DNA of 64,000 nucleotides from BD1-7 clade bacterium (GCA_902705865.1 CACSIO010000060.1:1-64000), one strand, 5' to 3'. Counted from the first letter of the stretch, positions 26,948-36,111 are shown. Made by a program: numbers and translations. Notes: generated from the sequence alone by a model not told the origin.

Positions 26948-28336
26948 ATGTCTGAAAAGCAGCATATCCTCGTCATCGACGATGAGCCCGATATTCGGGA
27001 ACTACTCTATATCACGATTTCCCGCATGGGTTATCAGTGCACGACCGCATCTGATGTTAAAGAGGCCAAAGAAGCTCTGCAAAAAGGTGTGTTTGATCTG
27101 TGCCTAACAGATATGAAACTACCCGATGGAACAGGCATCGAGATTATTGAATACATTCAACACGCGGCGCCCATGCTACCGGTGGCGATGATCACCGCCT
27201 ATGGCAGTGTTGAAACCGCTACTGATGCCATGAAAGCCGGGGCTTTTGACTATGTCTCCAAACCCATCGAACTGGAAAAACTGCGTTCACTCATCAGTGT
27301 TGCCCTGAAGCAGGGACAAACCGATGAGCAATTAGCGCCACTGGACAACAGCCCTAATCTGATCGGCCAAACACCAGCAATTAAAAAGTTACAAGTCCAG
27401 ATTGGTAAGCTGGCCAAGAGCCAAGCCCCGGTATTTATCAATGGTGAATCTGGTAGTGGTAAAGAACTTGTAGCGCGGATGATACATGCGAAAAGCAATC
27501 GCTATGATGGACCTTTTATCGCCGTTAACTGTGGAGCAATACCGTCTGAATTAGTCGAGAGCGAGTTTTTCGGGCATGAAAAAGGCGCATTTACGGGCGC
27601 TGTTGACAAGAAACCTGGCCTATTTCGCTCCGCCAACCAAGGTACGCTGTTTCTTGATGAAGTCGCTGACTTACCCCTACAAATGCAGGTTAAGCTGTTA
27701 AGGGCAATTCAGGAAAAAGCAATACGTTCTATTGGCGGCACAGAAGAAGTACCGATTGATGTCCGAATTCTCAGCGCGAGTCATAAAAACTTGCCTGACG
27801 AAATTGCAGAAAGCCGTTTCCGCGAAGATTTGTATTACCGTATTAACGTTATTGAATTGAATGTGCCGAGCCTAAGGCAACGTAAAGAAGATATTATTCC
27901 GCTGGCAAAACATATCCTAGAGAAGCTCAGCGAACGTTATGAGTCGCCACTAGTGGCCTTGTCAGAAGCGGCAATAGACAGGCTTTTATCATATGCGTTT
28001 CCAGGTAACGTGCGTGAACTCGAAAACATTCTCGAGCGCGCTTTTACAATGACAGACCACACACTTATCGAAGCCGACGACTTGCTGCTTCGAACCGACG
28101 GCCAACAGACTCTCTCGTCGGATACGCCGAATTCCACTGAACAGGGCGCTGAGAGTAGTAGCTTCGTTCCTGAAAATGCCTTTGGTGATATTGAAGGTTA
28201 TCTCGGAGACCTTGAAATTAGGATCCTCAATTCCGCCCTAGAAAAAACCCGTTGGAATAAAACCGCGGCCGCTGAACTATTAGGTATTTCTTTCCGCGCC
28301 ATGCGATACAAGCTGAAAAAATACGAAATAGAGTAA
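26948..28336 (+). CDS. pilR: PilR, NtrC-family sigma-54-dependent response regulator
   Basis: This is a 462-residue activator with an N-terminal receiver (phospho-Asp in LTDMKLPDG), a central AAA+ sigma-54 interaction domain (Walker A GESGSGKE, GAFTGA loop, LFLDEVADLP) and a C-terminal Fis-type helix-turn-helix (WNKTAAAELLGISFRAMRYKLKKY). PilR drives the major pilin gene from a sigma-54 promoter and also affects motility genes. The major pilin gene itself is not in this window. It follows pilS closely and is probably coupled, since no Shine-Dalgarno is obvious. Confidence 0.96.
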   Translation: MSEKQHILVIDDEPDIRELLYITISRMGYQCTTASDVKEAKEALQKGVFDLCLTDMKLPDGTGIEIIEYIQHAAPMLPVAMITAYGSVETATDAMKAGAFDYVSKPIELEKLRSLISVALKQGQTDEQLAPLDNSPNLIGQTPAIKKLQVQIGKLAKSQAPVFINGESGSGKELVARMIHAKSNRYDGPFIAVNCGAIPSELVESEFFGHEKGAFTGAVDKKPGLFRSANQGTLFLDEVADLPLQMQVKLLRAIQEKAIRSIGGTEEVPIDVRILSASHKNLPDEIAESRFREDLYYRINVIELNVPSLRQRKEDIIPLAKHILEKLSERYESPLVALSEAAIDRLLSYAFPGNVRELENILERAFTMTDHTLIEADDLLLRTDGQQTLSSDTPNSTEQGAESSSFVPENAFGDIEGYLGDLEIRILNSALEKTRWNKTAAAELLGISFRAMRYKLKKYEIE

Positions 28337-28361
28337 ACTCGGCCCCTCAAAAATTATCAGC

Positions 28362-28379
28362 TATAACAAGGATGTTATA
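28362..28379 (+). promoter_or_regulatory. fimT ribosome-binding site in a hairpin loop
   Basis: TATAAC (28362-28367) and GTTATA (28374-28379) form a perfect 6-bp stem directly before the fimT ATG. The six-base loop is AAGGAT, which contains the Shine-Dalgarno. The stem is A/U-rich and weak. In effect the ribosome-binding site would be displayed in the loop. Whether this helps or limits initiation is not clear from sequence. Confidence 0.45.
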
Positions 28380-28952
28380 ATGAAAATACAATGTGGCTTT
28401 ACCCTCATCGAATCAATGATAGCACTGTTGGTTCTCGTCATTCTCTTCTCTTACGCTTACCCTCAATACACGCAACTAAGAGACAAGTTGGCATCTCAAG
28501 TTGTGTCTCGTGAAGTGTTTTCTTTAGTACGGCATGGAAGAACGTTCGCCATGCATTCAGGCTTACCCGTTACTATTTGTGCATCTGATGATTTGTTGGC
28601 ATGCAATCTTGGCTGGCATTGGGGTAATTCGCAGCTGGTGAGTTTTGTCGATAAGAATTCCAATCGAATTATCGATCCAGATGAAAAGATCCTTAAAGTA
28701 ACAAATATGCGTACAGAGAACAGTAAACTATTTTGGAATAACTGGCGCAGAAAGAACTATTTCCGCTGGCGTCCCAACGGCACCACTGACTGGATGTCAG
28801 GCAGTTTTATATACTGCCCTAGAGAAGACGATGCTCGATATGCGAAGAGGATTGTGATCAATTCAGCAGGAAGGGTCTACTTTGCCCCGGATAAAAACTC
28901 AAACGGCATACCTGAAGATGGTGATGGGAAAGATATAACCTGTAAATTTTAG
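28380..28952 (+). CDS. fimT: FimT/GspH-family minor pseudopilin
   Basis: This is a 190-residue type IV minor pilin with the prepilin site MKIQCG/FTLIE (cleavage after Gly6, Glu at mature position 5), a hydrophobic N-terminal helix and a GspH/FimT globular domain. FimT proteins bind DNA during natural transformation through a C-terminal GRxR motif; here that place reads GRVY (164-167). Two Asp/Asn-rich EF-hand-like loops are present (91-102 and from 171). It stands alone after pilR on the plus strand, apart from the main minor-pilin operon, and ends at a terminator shared with pilE. Confidence 0.85.
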   Translation: MKIQCGFTLIESMIALLVLVILFSYAYPQYTQLRDKLASQVVSREVFSLVRHGRTFAMHSGLPVTICASDDLLACNLGWHWGNSQLVSFVDKNSNRIIDPDEKILKVTNMRTENSKLFWNNWRRKNYFRWRPNGTTDWMSGSFIYCPREDDARYAKRIVINSAGRVYFAPDKNSNGIPEDGDGKDITCKF

Positions 28953-28966
28953 TACGTTTATATTGT

Positions 28967-28994
28967 CAAAACCGGCAGTAATCTGCCGGTTTTG
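28967..28994. terminator. Bidirectional terminator between fimT and pilE
   Basis: CAAAACCGGCAG (28967-28978), TAAT, CTGCCGGTTTTG (28983-28994) is a perfect 12-bp stem with a 4-base loop. It has A-rich and T-rich edges on both strands. It lies 14 bases after the fimT stop and 9 bases after the pilE stop, serving both convergent genes. Confidence 0.9.
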
Positions 28995-29003
28995 GTGTTT
29001 ATC

Positions 29004-29462
29004 CTAATTGCATTTTTCTTTCCAGCACCGTTCATCGACATCGATATTTCCGTTTTTATTCCGATCCCAGCCTTTTTGTCCACTGGAGTGCAGCTCATAA
29101 AAACCAGTTTCTGCAACCGTCGTACCTGCGATCGGATTGGCCCTGATAACGAAATGGGTTGCGCCCACTTCAACCAATCGCAACTTGTAATTTTTGGCAT
29201 TATCTTCAGGGAAGAAGCCTGAATTAGGTGCCTGATCAGTAAACGCTGCAGTTTCTCCGTTAATTTTGTAATAAACGTTCTTACGTTGACGCGCGTCCTC
29301 TAACGCCATAGCAAGGCTGATAAGCTCCCCTTGTGCACTCTTGTAGTAACCTTCCCGCACACTCGATTCATACGAAGAATAGGCAAGAGTAGAAAGAATA
29401 CCTGCAATAGCAACTACCAACATTAATTCAATCAGGGTAAAACCCGTTTCAGACCCTTTCAT
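29004..29462 (-). CDS. pilE: PilE-type minor pilin
   Basis: This is a 152-residue type IV pilin with leader MKGSETG cleaved before FTLIELMLVV (Glu at mature position 5) and a C-terminal cysteine pair (Cys146 and Cys151). The D-region carries a canonical 12-residue EF-hand-type loop at 133-144 (DRNKNGNIDVDE), with ligands at positions 1, 3, 5, 9 and 12 and Ile at 8. It is the last gene of the fimU-pilV-pilW-pilX-pilY1-pilE operon and starts 11 bases after the pilY1 stop. No pilY2-like gene lies between them. Calcium binding is inferred from the loop pattern. Confidence 0.9.
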   Translation of the reverse strand: MKGSETGFTLIELMLVVAIAGILSTLAYSSYESSVREGYYKSAQGELISLAMALEDARQRKNVYYKINGETAAFTDQAPNSGFFPEDNAKNYKLRLVEVGATHFVIRANPIAGTTVAETGFYELHSSGQKGWDRNKNGNIDVDERCWKEKCN

Positions 29463-29473
29463 AATTTATCTCT

Positions 29474-32400
29474 CTATTCACTCTTGATTTCAGTCCAGCT
29501 AATCGGTCCCGTTTTTCGGCTCTGCGCATCAACAGCCTTCACACCAACTACATTATTACCGCCTAAGAGCACAAACGATGGGCTTCCAGGAGATTCACTG
29601 CTACCAATTTGTGGCTCGCCAAGAATTCCTTCAAGTTGAACACTCGCGTTTATTGTCGCGCTGCGTGCATTTCTTGAACGAACACCCGACAGGGCTGATA
29701 TCGAATTAAAGAAAGAGGTACCACCAAATGAACAGGCAACAGTATCCGGAATAAGAGTGGTAAAGAACACTTCCCCTGTAATTAACGCTACTAATGGTGA
29801 GGACACCTGCTTCTCACCTTCCTCTGTTAAGTCAACATACCAGCCGAATTCATTTTCAATGTTCCAGCCGGTCTGCGCGAAATCACCCTTCGCTTCATCA
29901 TTCCCATCAACATCAGTAATCGAACGCACAAGGCTACCACGCGAGCCCGAGACACTAAAAATACGTTTATCAAGATTATCCCGCTTTAGTGGATAATTAT
30001 CTGTATTCTGATTATCCCAAACTGCATAGAAGGAACCCTTGCTGATGTCCTCAACATCGTCGTCTGACACAAACTTGCCTGTCCCGAACAATACCAAAAC
30101 ATTCGGTCCACAGTTTAAGTGTCGCTGTGTGAAATTGAATCCGCCACTCGGGAAAAAATCTTCATCTTCAAACGCCTCAACTCCACTATCACCAAATTGA
30201 GCACCGACCGCTACTCCTTTAGCTTCGCGCGTATTACCCGTCAAAGGACGTTCACAATCTTTAATGAAGTCACCAAGGAACATTACAGTTGGTGGTGCTG
30301 TGATAACTTGTGCACTGGTGCCCCCATTTAAACGTGTGCCCTCAGCTTTGAACAGAGGACTACCATCATTATCTACTTTCCAATCCTTTGGATCCGACGA
30401 ACGTAAATCAAACGCCCACATGTTTCCGTTAGTATCGCCGGCATAAATACGATCTATCGTGCCAAAAGTATTTCTCGTTTCTGTCTCTGGCTCCCCATCT
30501 CCATCTTTGTCTGTCGTTTGTGTTTCAACCGTTTCTCCAGAAAAGAAAACCGGCAATCCGTCTTCAGTCACCTCATCACGATACAAATCCAATGCCACAA
30601 TGGGCGATAAGCCGTTTGAATCTGCAGAGGAGCCAATGCCTGTTTTAATAATTACGAAGTCTGCTCCTTCAGTCCAGCCATCAGAAAGATCAGCGTCAAG
30701 ATAGATAATAAAGAGCGCTGCCTCACCAGAATCGCTATTGTAACCATTGTTTGTAACTACAGCCCAACGCCCATTAGTCATAGGCCCAATATATGGTTTG
30801 GTAAACGTATACCCCATCTCTGGGTGGGTGAACTCCCAAACCACCAACCGCTCCGCGTTGACTCCAGACTGCTCAAAATACGAGCTATTATCATCAGTAA
30901 TGTCCAGCAGGTAGATACCGCGGTTACCAGCACCACCACCACTAACGAGTAAGGTTCTCCAATCAGCACCGCCCTGGGCAGACTCTAACCACGCATCGTA
31001 CACTTCAACTGAACCATCATTCAGGAACCGGTGCTCATAGTTAACCTGTGTATAAAATCTCAAGCCTCGATCGACTTCATTCGATGCCACAAAACTTGGC
31101 AAATAGGCAAATACTTCCTCACCAGTCTCATCATTGAATCCGTGCAGCATGCCGTCGTTAGAATTTACATAAACCATTGACCTAGTTCGAGGGTAGGAGG
31201 AGTAAAACGATTTATAAGAACTATCTACAGCACCGAAATCTATCAGTGATTCTGCCCAGAGGTTCGCGCCATTGCCCACAACATCATTTTCTGGCACAAA
31301 CTTTGGCGTACTATTCACCAAATCACCTAGCAGAAATTTACGATCTCGAAATGCATTATCAACGTCACCGGTAAACTGGAATTCTTTATTACGATCGCCT
31401 CGAATATAATCCAGCCTATCTTCAGCCAACGTGCTTCCGCTTACTACGGCTTGCTCGAGGTCTCTCCGAATCGGATGCTCGGAAGTAAGTGCAGACCACT
31501 CCAGAGGGATACCCTTACCACTGTTCGGATCCCAAGTAAAAATATGCCTATCTTCAGCGCTAACACCAGTGCTCGGTACCGGACTCTCAACAGGAACGGA
31601 ATCATTCCAAACCACATCAGATAAATCAAGAATCCCTTGCCGACGTTTCAATTTGATTTTTTGTAAATGACCCGACCAACTACTGGTATTGTATGAAGCA
31701 CGATAAATAAAGTCGCTACCGGAACCTCGTGTAAGGCTGATTCCTATACCAGACGAGGAATTCTGCCCAGATTTAATCGTTGACAGAATCGTATCGAAAA
31801 CATCTTCCAATGCTTCACTATCCTCAGCGCCATAATAATCTCCTGCACCTGACTTCGCAGTTTCGGACATTAAGGTGCTTGCTGTAACGTCGTTACCCGC
31901 AAAACCAATCACATAGTGGCGAATATTATTTTTATAACGATGCAATTTGTCATCATTTGTCACAACATTGTCATCGGCAAAACCGGCAACTGCTTCATCT
32001 TTCTCGAGCAACTCATAAACAGTTTCTGAACTACCAACTGGCTTCACGCTATACATATCTGAACAGCTGTTAAGTACAACTTTATAATCTTCCTCCAAAT
32101 CCTTCAGCAAAGCTGGATCACAAAGGTCGGGGCGAAGGTCGATATCCCACAACGACCCAGACAAATGGTTGAAAGTGCAAGTACGGGTAGACCCGCTTGA
32201 GCCATTGTCATAACAGGTATAACTGTCTTTTTCGTAGTTTGATAAATCTGCATCTACATTCCAATCTTGGGATGGTGCACCATCGGTCAACGTAATAAGA
32301 TAATTTTTCTGGCACCAACCCTTGATTGTCATGTCCTTATTCTTTTCTTCAATATCAGCGCCACTGGATCGATAGATCGGCGACGAAAATCCATTAAGTG

Positions 32401-33187
32401 ATAGTAATGAAGACGGATACAGACCATTTAGACTGTGTGCACTAGGTACAGCTTTAGCGCCTGCCGAGTTAGTCGGAGTTGACCATAAGTTTCCCGGAAC
32501 ACCCAGAGTATAATAACGTGCGATGCCACTTAACGTTTCACCCAGCGGCGTCCAGCTGTTAGCAGGTGTCGAACCTATTACCGATTTAAGCTGTGTAATA
32601 TTGTTGTCGTAATTCGCCTCATCTTCCGAATCCATCAACAACGGTGGCTGAACTAGTCTTCCTCCGGAACTCGTAGTAAAATTAAACAAGGAGACATAAA
32701 ATCCGTCCAAATCATTTGCAAGATCTGTTGCCACATCAATCGCAGCCTTCTGCCTAGTTACTGTTTCACATTCTTCGACTACTTCAGTTGAAGGATTTGA
32801 CAGCACGCACTGCTTGTATTGCAAACGCCACGATGACCAAGGATCACGGTACGACACTACCCAACCGTTCGACTGCTTAACGACGTTGTCATAAGTACCT
32901 TCACCCAATCGGAACGTACCGGCATCAAAACTATTTTGAGGGCAATTGGTACCGCTAGACCATCTACGGCATCGCCTCCGACAAACAGCCGCACCGCCCA
33001 CCTCTTTCTCTACTAGCTTACAACGTCTGACATCTGCGGTAGCCATAGAACCCGAGCTATCCATCATAATTGTCAGATTCGGCGGTATCGTATTTTGTAA
33101 TCCCAAAGGTATCTGAGAAATATCCAGACTATCGGCCCAACTTAGCTGTACGCTAAACAGGCATAGAAGTAATGTTCTAATCATCAT
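29474..33187 (-). CDS. pilY1: PilY1, type IV pilus tip adhesin/assembly factor
   Basis: This is a 1237-residue secreted protein with a signal peptide (MMIRTLLLCLFSVQLSWA), an N-terminal von Willebrand A domain with MIDAS DSSGS (D43, S45, S47) and a C-terminal beta-propeller typical of PilY1 (YVNSNDGMLHGFN, LLVSGGGAGNRGIYLLDIT, RIYAGDTNGNMWAFDL). Several cysteines crowd residues 55-85, as in other PilY1 A domains. PilY1 sits at the pilus tip and works in adhesion, surface sensing and calcium-dependent control of retraction. The calcium-type loop is displaced (893-904) relative to the blade motif. GGGGT precedes the ATG. It lies between pilX and pilE. Confidence 0.95.
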   Translation of the reverse strand: MMIRTLLLCLFSVQLSWADSLDISQIPLGLQNTIPPNLTIMMDSSGSMATADVRRCKLVEKEVGGAAVCRRRCRRWSSGTNCPQNSFDAGTFRLGEGTYDNVVKQSNGWVVSYRDPWSSWRLQYKQCVLSNPSTEVVEECETVTRQKAAIDVATDLANDLDGFYVSLFNFTTSSGGRLVQPPLLMDSEDEANYDNNITQLKSVIGSTPANSWTPLGETLSGIARYYTLGVPGNLWSTPTNSAGAKAVPSAHSLNGLYPSSLLSLNGFSSPIYRSSGADIEEKNKDMTIKGWCQKNYLITLTDGAPSQDWNVDADLSNYEKDSYTCYDNGSSGSTRTCTFNHLSGSLWDIDLRPDLCDPALLKDLEEDYKVVLNSCSDMYSVKPVGSSETVYELLEKDEAVAGFADDNVVTNDDKLHRYKNNIRHYVIGFAGNDVTASTLMSETAKSGAGDYYGAEDSEALEDVFDTILSTIKSGQNSSSGIGISLTRGSGSDFIYRASYNTSSWSGHLQKIKLKRRQGILDLSDVVWNDSVPVESPVPSTGVSAEDRHIFTWDPNSGKGIPLEWSALTSEHPIRRDLEQAVVSGSTLAEDRLDYIRGDRNKEFQFTGDVDNAFRDRKFLLGDLVNSTPKFVPENDVVGNGANLWAESLIDFGAVDSSYKSFYSSYPRTRSMVYVNSNDGMLHGFNDETGEEVFAYLPSFVASNEVDRGLRFYTQVNYEHRFLNDGSVEVYDAWLESAQGGADWRTLLVSGGGAGNRGIYLLDITDDNSSYFEQSGVNAERLVVWEFTHPEMGYTFTKPYIGPMTNGRWAVVTNNGYNSDSGEAALFIIYLDADLSDGWTEGADFVIIKTGIGSSADSNGLSPIVALDLYRDEVTEDGLPVFFSGETVETQTTDKDGDGEPETETRNTFGTIDRIYAGDTNGNMWAFDLRSSDPKDWKVDNDGSPLFKAEGTRLNGGTSAQVITAPPTVMFLGDFIKDCERPLTGNTREAKGVAVGAQFGDSGVEAFEDEDFFPSGGFNFTQRHLNCGPNVLVLFGTGKFVSDDDVEDISKGSFYAVWDNQNTDNYPLKRDNLDKRIFSVSGSRGSLVRSITDVDGNDEAKGDFAQTGWNIENEFGWYVDLTEEGEKQVSSPLVALITGEVFFTTLIPDTVACSFGGTSFFNSISALSGVRSRNARSATINASVQLEGILGEPQIGSSESPGSPSFVLLGGNNVVGVKAVDAQSRKTGPISWTEIKSE

Positions 33188-33239
33188 ATGCTACCCCAAC
33201 TTCTCCTTAGCATCGCCAATACCAGCTAGACGACTTCAA

Positions 33240-33809
33240 TTAACCGTCGATAGTTTTTGCGAAATAAACTTCAACAATACGGGTTGTCGTTCCACCCCAA
33301 CGAGCCCATGCAATAATCTGATAGGAATCAAAGTTACCATTTCCAGCGTCACCTTCTACCCCAAAACCACTCCCCAATCCCGCATCTCTCAGGGCCGGCT
33401 CAGAAATAACAACTTCGCCATGGCTAACAATAAAGTACTTAACTTCGAGGTCTTCATCATTCAAAAGCGATTGTTCGACTTCCCTGATCTGAGTAGAGCC
33501 TGACTCCCAAAACTCATCTTCCAAGATTTCAGGCATGGCACTATTCGTCGTGTAGAACCCAGGAGCCTCATCTTCAGGGCGATCGGTAAGCTCGGTGATA
33601 ACACTCATCGCTTCGGCAACAGCAAGCTCCATCGATCCGTGAACATGATGCCCAATTTTTAGAGACGAGGCTGATTGCATCGTTATCGTGGATTCTTTTG
33701 ATGACGACACCGCATACAACGTCAAAATTGTCAGCATAATAAGGGATACAACTAACACTGCACCGTTTTGCTTTACGGGGCTCGAAAGCAACCTTTTTGG
33801 TATAAACAT
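33240..33809 (-). CDS. pilX: PilX, minor pilin
   Basis: This is a 189-residue minor pilin with a leader ending KQNG before AVLVVSLIMLTILTLYAV. The usual Glu at mature position 5 is replaced by Val, as in other PilX/GspK-type subunits that sit at the pilus tip. A strong GGAGGTG lies before the ATG, which follows the pilW stop directly (TAAATG). The globular part is acidic and shows the PilX C-terminal pattern YQIIAWARWGGTTTRIVEVYF. Confidence 0.88.
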   Translation of the reverse strand: MFIPKRLLSSPVKQNGAVLVVSLIMLTILTLYAVSSSKESTITMQSASSLKIGHHVHGSMELAVAEAMSVITELTDRPEDEAPGFYTTNSAMPEILEDEFWESGSTQIREVEQSLLNDEDLEVKYFIVSHGEVVISEPALRDAGLGSGFGVEGDAGNGNFDSYQIIAWARWGGTTTRIVEVYFAKTIDG

Positions 33810-35063
33810 TTATTGGTCACCTCCGCTAGAATCTGCTTCTGGAAATTCCATAACATGCCCTAATTGACTTCTGATACTATTCGAAAAGCCTACAACACGT
33901 CTTAATCGGCCATCATCATCGTAGGAGTCTCCATCCGTTTTCCCAAATGGTATCCCTGTAAATCCGGCACTATCTGAACGCTCGGAATCCGATCGTCCCA
34001 AGCCAGATAAATCACCACTCACGACCATACGCACCATGATACTCACCACTTGTGTTGAATTCACAGAAACGTTCGCGATATTGGATCCGTCCAATATTTG
34101 ACGGGTCAATAAGTTTACTTGACCATCACTTACCCCTCCTGTACCGCCTGCGTCGTCAGGCTCAGATGAACCGTCCACATCGTCAATTACATCAACACCG
34201 ACAAATCGAACCTGAAAATCTTCTATACCGGAGACCAGTTCAGACACAGTACCGTTAAACTGACGGAATAACGAGAGAGGTTCTTCTCCAGAGACGTTCC
34301 AAGCGCTACCTTCTGAAACGAAATAAACAATACGCTGAGGTTGGTAAAATCCGACTGACGTCGAATCTGCCCGAAGCGAGTCGACAGACGGATAATTTGC
34401 GTTTAGCGGCTCCTCAAAAGTTAATTCAAAGCTGTCTTCGTCAACTTCCCTAACAGATGTAACATTCACTAATTCGGCTGAGCGACTCGCCCCTCGACAA
34501 TTCATAAAAACCATGTAGCCTTTTGAAATATTATCCCCAACGACAACTACTTTGGTATCTCCGGTTCGCGCGATGCTTCCAGGCTGTAGTCGAATATGGG
34601 CGAGTCTTCTTAATGTTTTAAGAGTCAGGATATCCGTTCCTAGCTCCACAGTTTTTTCTCCAACTAAAACGTTTCCAACGACATTATCTTGCAAATAAAC
34701 AGCATTTTCTTCGGCCTGCTGTTGATCCAGTGGTATGGCCGCTGATAATGAATCCGCCATAAAGAAAAGCGGCTGAGGATTTGCTGTGTAGTTTCCAGGA
34801 AGCTGGATCTTAGACAAAAATGTCGACGGCTGAAAACAACCATAACCACCAGCATTTCTTATATCGTCAGATACAAAGTAAGATGCAGCACGGGAAGAAT
34901 CTTGCATGGAGCCATCAGATTGAATCACTCTGTAATACTGAAAATTTGCATCGAACACCTTGAACAAGCCGAGAAGCACGATGCTGCTTAAAAACATAGA
35001 GATCAATAACTCAACTAGTGTCAATCCACCTTGTTTTTGTAATTCCGGTGCAAAAGTCCTCAT
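33810..35063 (-). CDS. pilW: PilW, minor pilin
   Basis: This is a 417-residue protein with prepilin site KQGG/LTLVELLISMFLSS (Glu at mature position 5) and a large globular domain, the size and pattern of PilW. It belongs to the tip complex with FimU, PilV, PilX and PilY1 that primes pilus assembly. The start overlaps the pilV stop (ATGA). A Gly/Asp-rich stretch (about residues 295-310, DDVDGSSEPDDAGG) is probably a flexible or metal-binding loop. Confidence 0.9.
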   Translation of the reverse strand: MRTFAPELQKQGGLTLVELLISMFLSSIVLLGLFKVFDANFQYYRVIQSDGSMQDSSRAASYFVSDDIRNAGGYGCFQPSTFLSKIQLPGNYTANPQPLFFMADSLSAAIPLDQQQAEENAVYLQDNVVGNVLVGEKTVELGTDILTLKTLRRLAHIRLQPGSIARTGDTKVVVVGDNISKGYMVFMNCRGASRSAELVNVTSVREVDEDSFELTFEEPLNANYPSVDSLRADSTSVGFYQPQRIVYFVSEGSAWNVSGEEPLSLFRQFNGTVSELVSGIEDFQVRFVGVDVIDDVDGSSEPDDAGGTGGVSDGQVNLLTRQILDGSNIANVSVNSTQVVSIMVRMVVSGDLSGLGRSDSERSDSAGFTGIPFGKTDGDSYDDDGRLRRVVGFSNSIRSQLGHVMEFPEADSSGGDQ

Positions 35064-35590
35064 AGCACTACCCTCACAACGTAACTTTGCATTGCCTCTT
35101 CGGAGCCTTCTTCGTAGGTTTCCCTAGCAAATCTGTTATCACGCTGCTCCCACGTCAAAGTGATCGTTAATGTTCTGAAAACACCGGGCCCAGCAGAAAA
35201 CTCCGAGCTCTCGACTACCAGATTTGCACCCTCAAATGCTTCATGTAGCGCATTCATAACCATAGCCATATCACCTTCTGCAATTGCCAAACCGGTACAA
35301 CCAGTGAAACACAGAGGTTTATCAGAAAATTCTATAGGGCCGGAACGACTTTCGTACGTTGAAATAGATGCTCGGTTCGCTCTTATCATCTCAGCCAATT
35401 CATTGATATGCCGAGCTGCCAACACCGAACGGTTGGCTTCATTGGAGTTCTTAATGCTCATAAACTGCAGGCTAGCCATACCCAATACGCCAACTGCCAA
35501 TATAAAAATCGAAATGAGCACCTCCAACATAGCAACGCCAGACTGCTTATGTTGACCCCTCCAAGAAGGGGCTAACTTTCCCTCAGCCAT
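35060..35590 (-). CDS. pilV: PilV, minor pilin
   Basis: This is a 176-residue minor pilin with leader ending KQSG before VAMLEVLISIFILAVGVLGMASLQ, the typical PilV start, and a C-terminal globular domain with a Cys pair (LCFTGCTG). The frame is open to 35629 inside fimU. I chose the ATG at 35590 because GGAG lies six bases upstream and the leader then has a usual length of about 20 residues. The stop overlaps pilW (ATGA). Confidence 0.9.
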   Translation of the reverse strand: MAEGKLAPSWRGQHKQSGVAMLEVLISIFILAVGVLGMASLQFMSIKNSNEANRSVLAARHINELAEMIRANRASISTYESRSGPIEFSDKPLCFTGCTGLAIAEGDMAMVMNALHEAFEGANLVVESSEFSAGPGVFRTLTITLTWEQRDNRFARETYEEGSEEAMQSYVVRVVL

Positions 35591-35619
35591 ATTACACTCC
35601 TTCACTTTGATAAGGTTGA

Positions 35620-36111
35620 TCATGGGCATACAGGCCTCTCACTCATACTCGCCAAACCTGATGGCAACAGAGTTACCGAACGCCCTTGAGCAAAGATACC
35701 CCTAGAATCACACATACTGAAAACTGCGGATTGTAGTAAACCAGCAGTACCGGAAGGAGAAAAACGGATATTATCAACATCATCGGAAACCGTCAGAGCG
35801 GCTTTGATGAAAATCTCTTTTAGAAGATCATCCTGCGCATCAGTTACCTGAATCAATGTTGCTCCTGAGGCAGGCTGCAAAGCAAGCTCAACTGTTATTG
35901 GCTGGGCTCTATCTCTAGCTGTTAAGTTTGCAAAACGGAGAATTTGAATCAACTCGTTGGTCGATGTTTGCAACTCACCACGAGCACGTGAAGAATCAAA
36001 GGCAGGCACGCTGAACGAAGCAATGATCGCAAAAATCACCAGTGCTACCATCAACTCAATGAGCGTGACACCCATTTGGCGACTACTGACGTTTGTAAAC
36101 GGACCACGCAT
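35620..36111 (-). CDS. fimU: FimU/GspH-type minor pilin
   Basis: This is a 163-residue GspH-domain pseudopilin with prepilin site RQMG/VTLIELMVALVIFAIIASFSVPAF (Glu at mature position 5) and a C-terminal cysteine pair. As the first gene of the minor-pilin operon it corresponds to FimU, which links the tip complex to the major pilin. The frame opens at 36138, but the ATG at 36111 has GGGGGAA close upstream. The 140 bases before it, down to the ispH stop, should hold the operon promoter, but I could not identify a sigma-54 element there. Confidence 0.85.
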   Translation of the reverse strand: MRGPFTNVSSRQMGVTLIELMVALVIFAIIASFSVPAFDSSRARGELQTSTNELIQILRFANLTARDRAQPITVELALQPASGATLIQVTDAQDDLLKEIFIKAALTVSDDVDNIRFSPSGTAGLLQSAVFSMCDSRGIFAQGRSVTLLPSGLASMSERPVCP

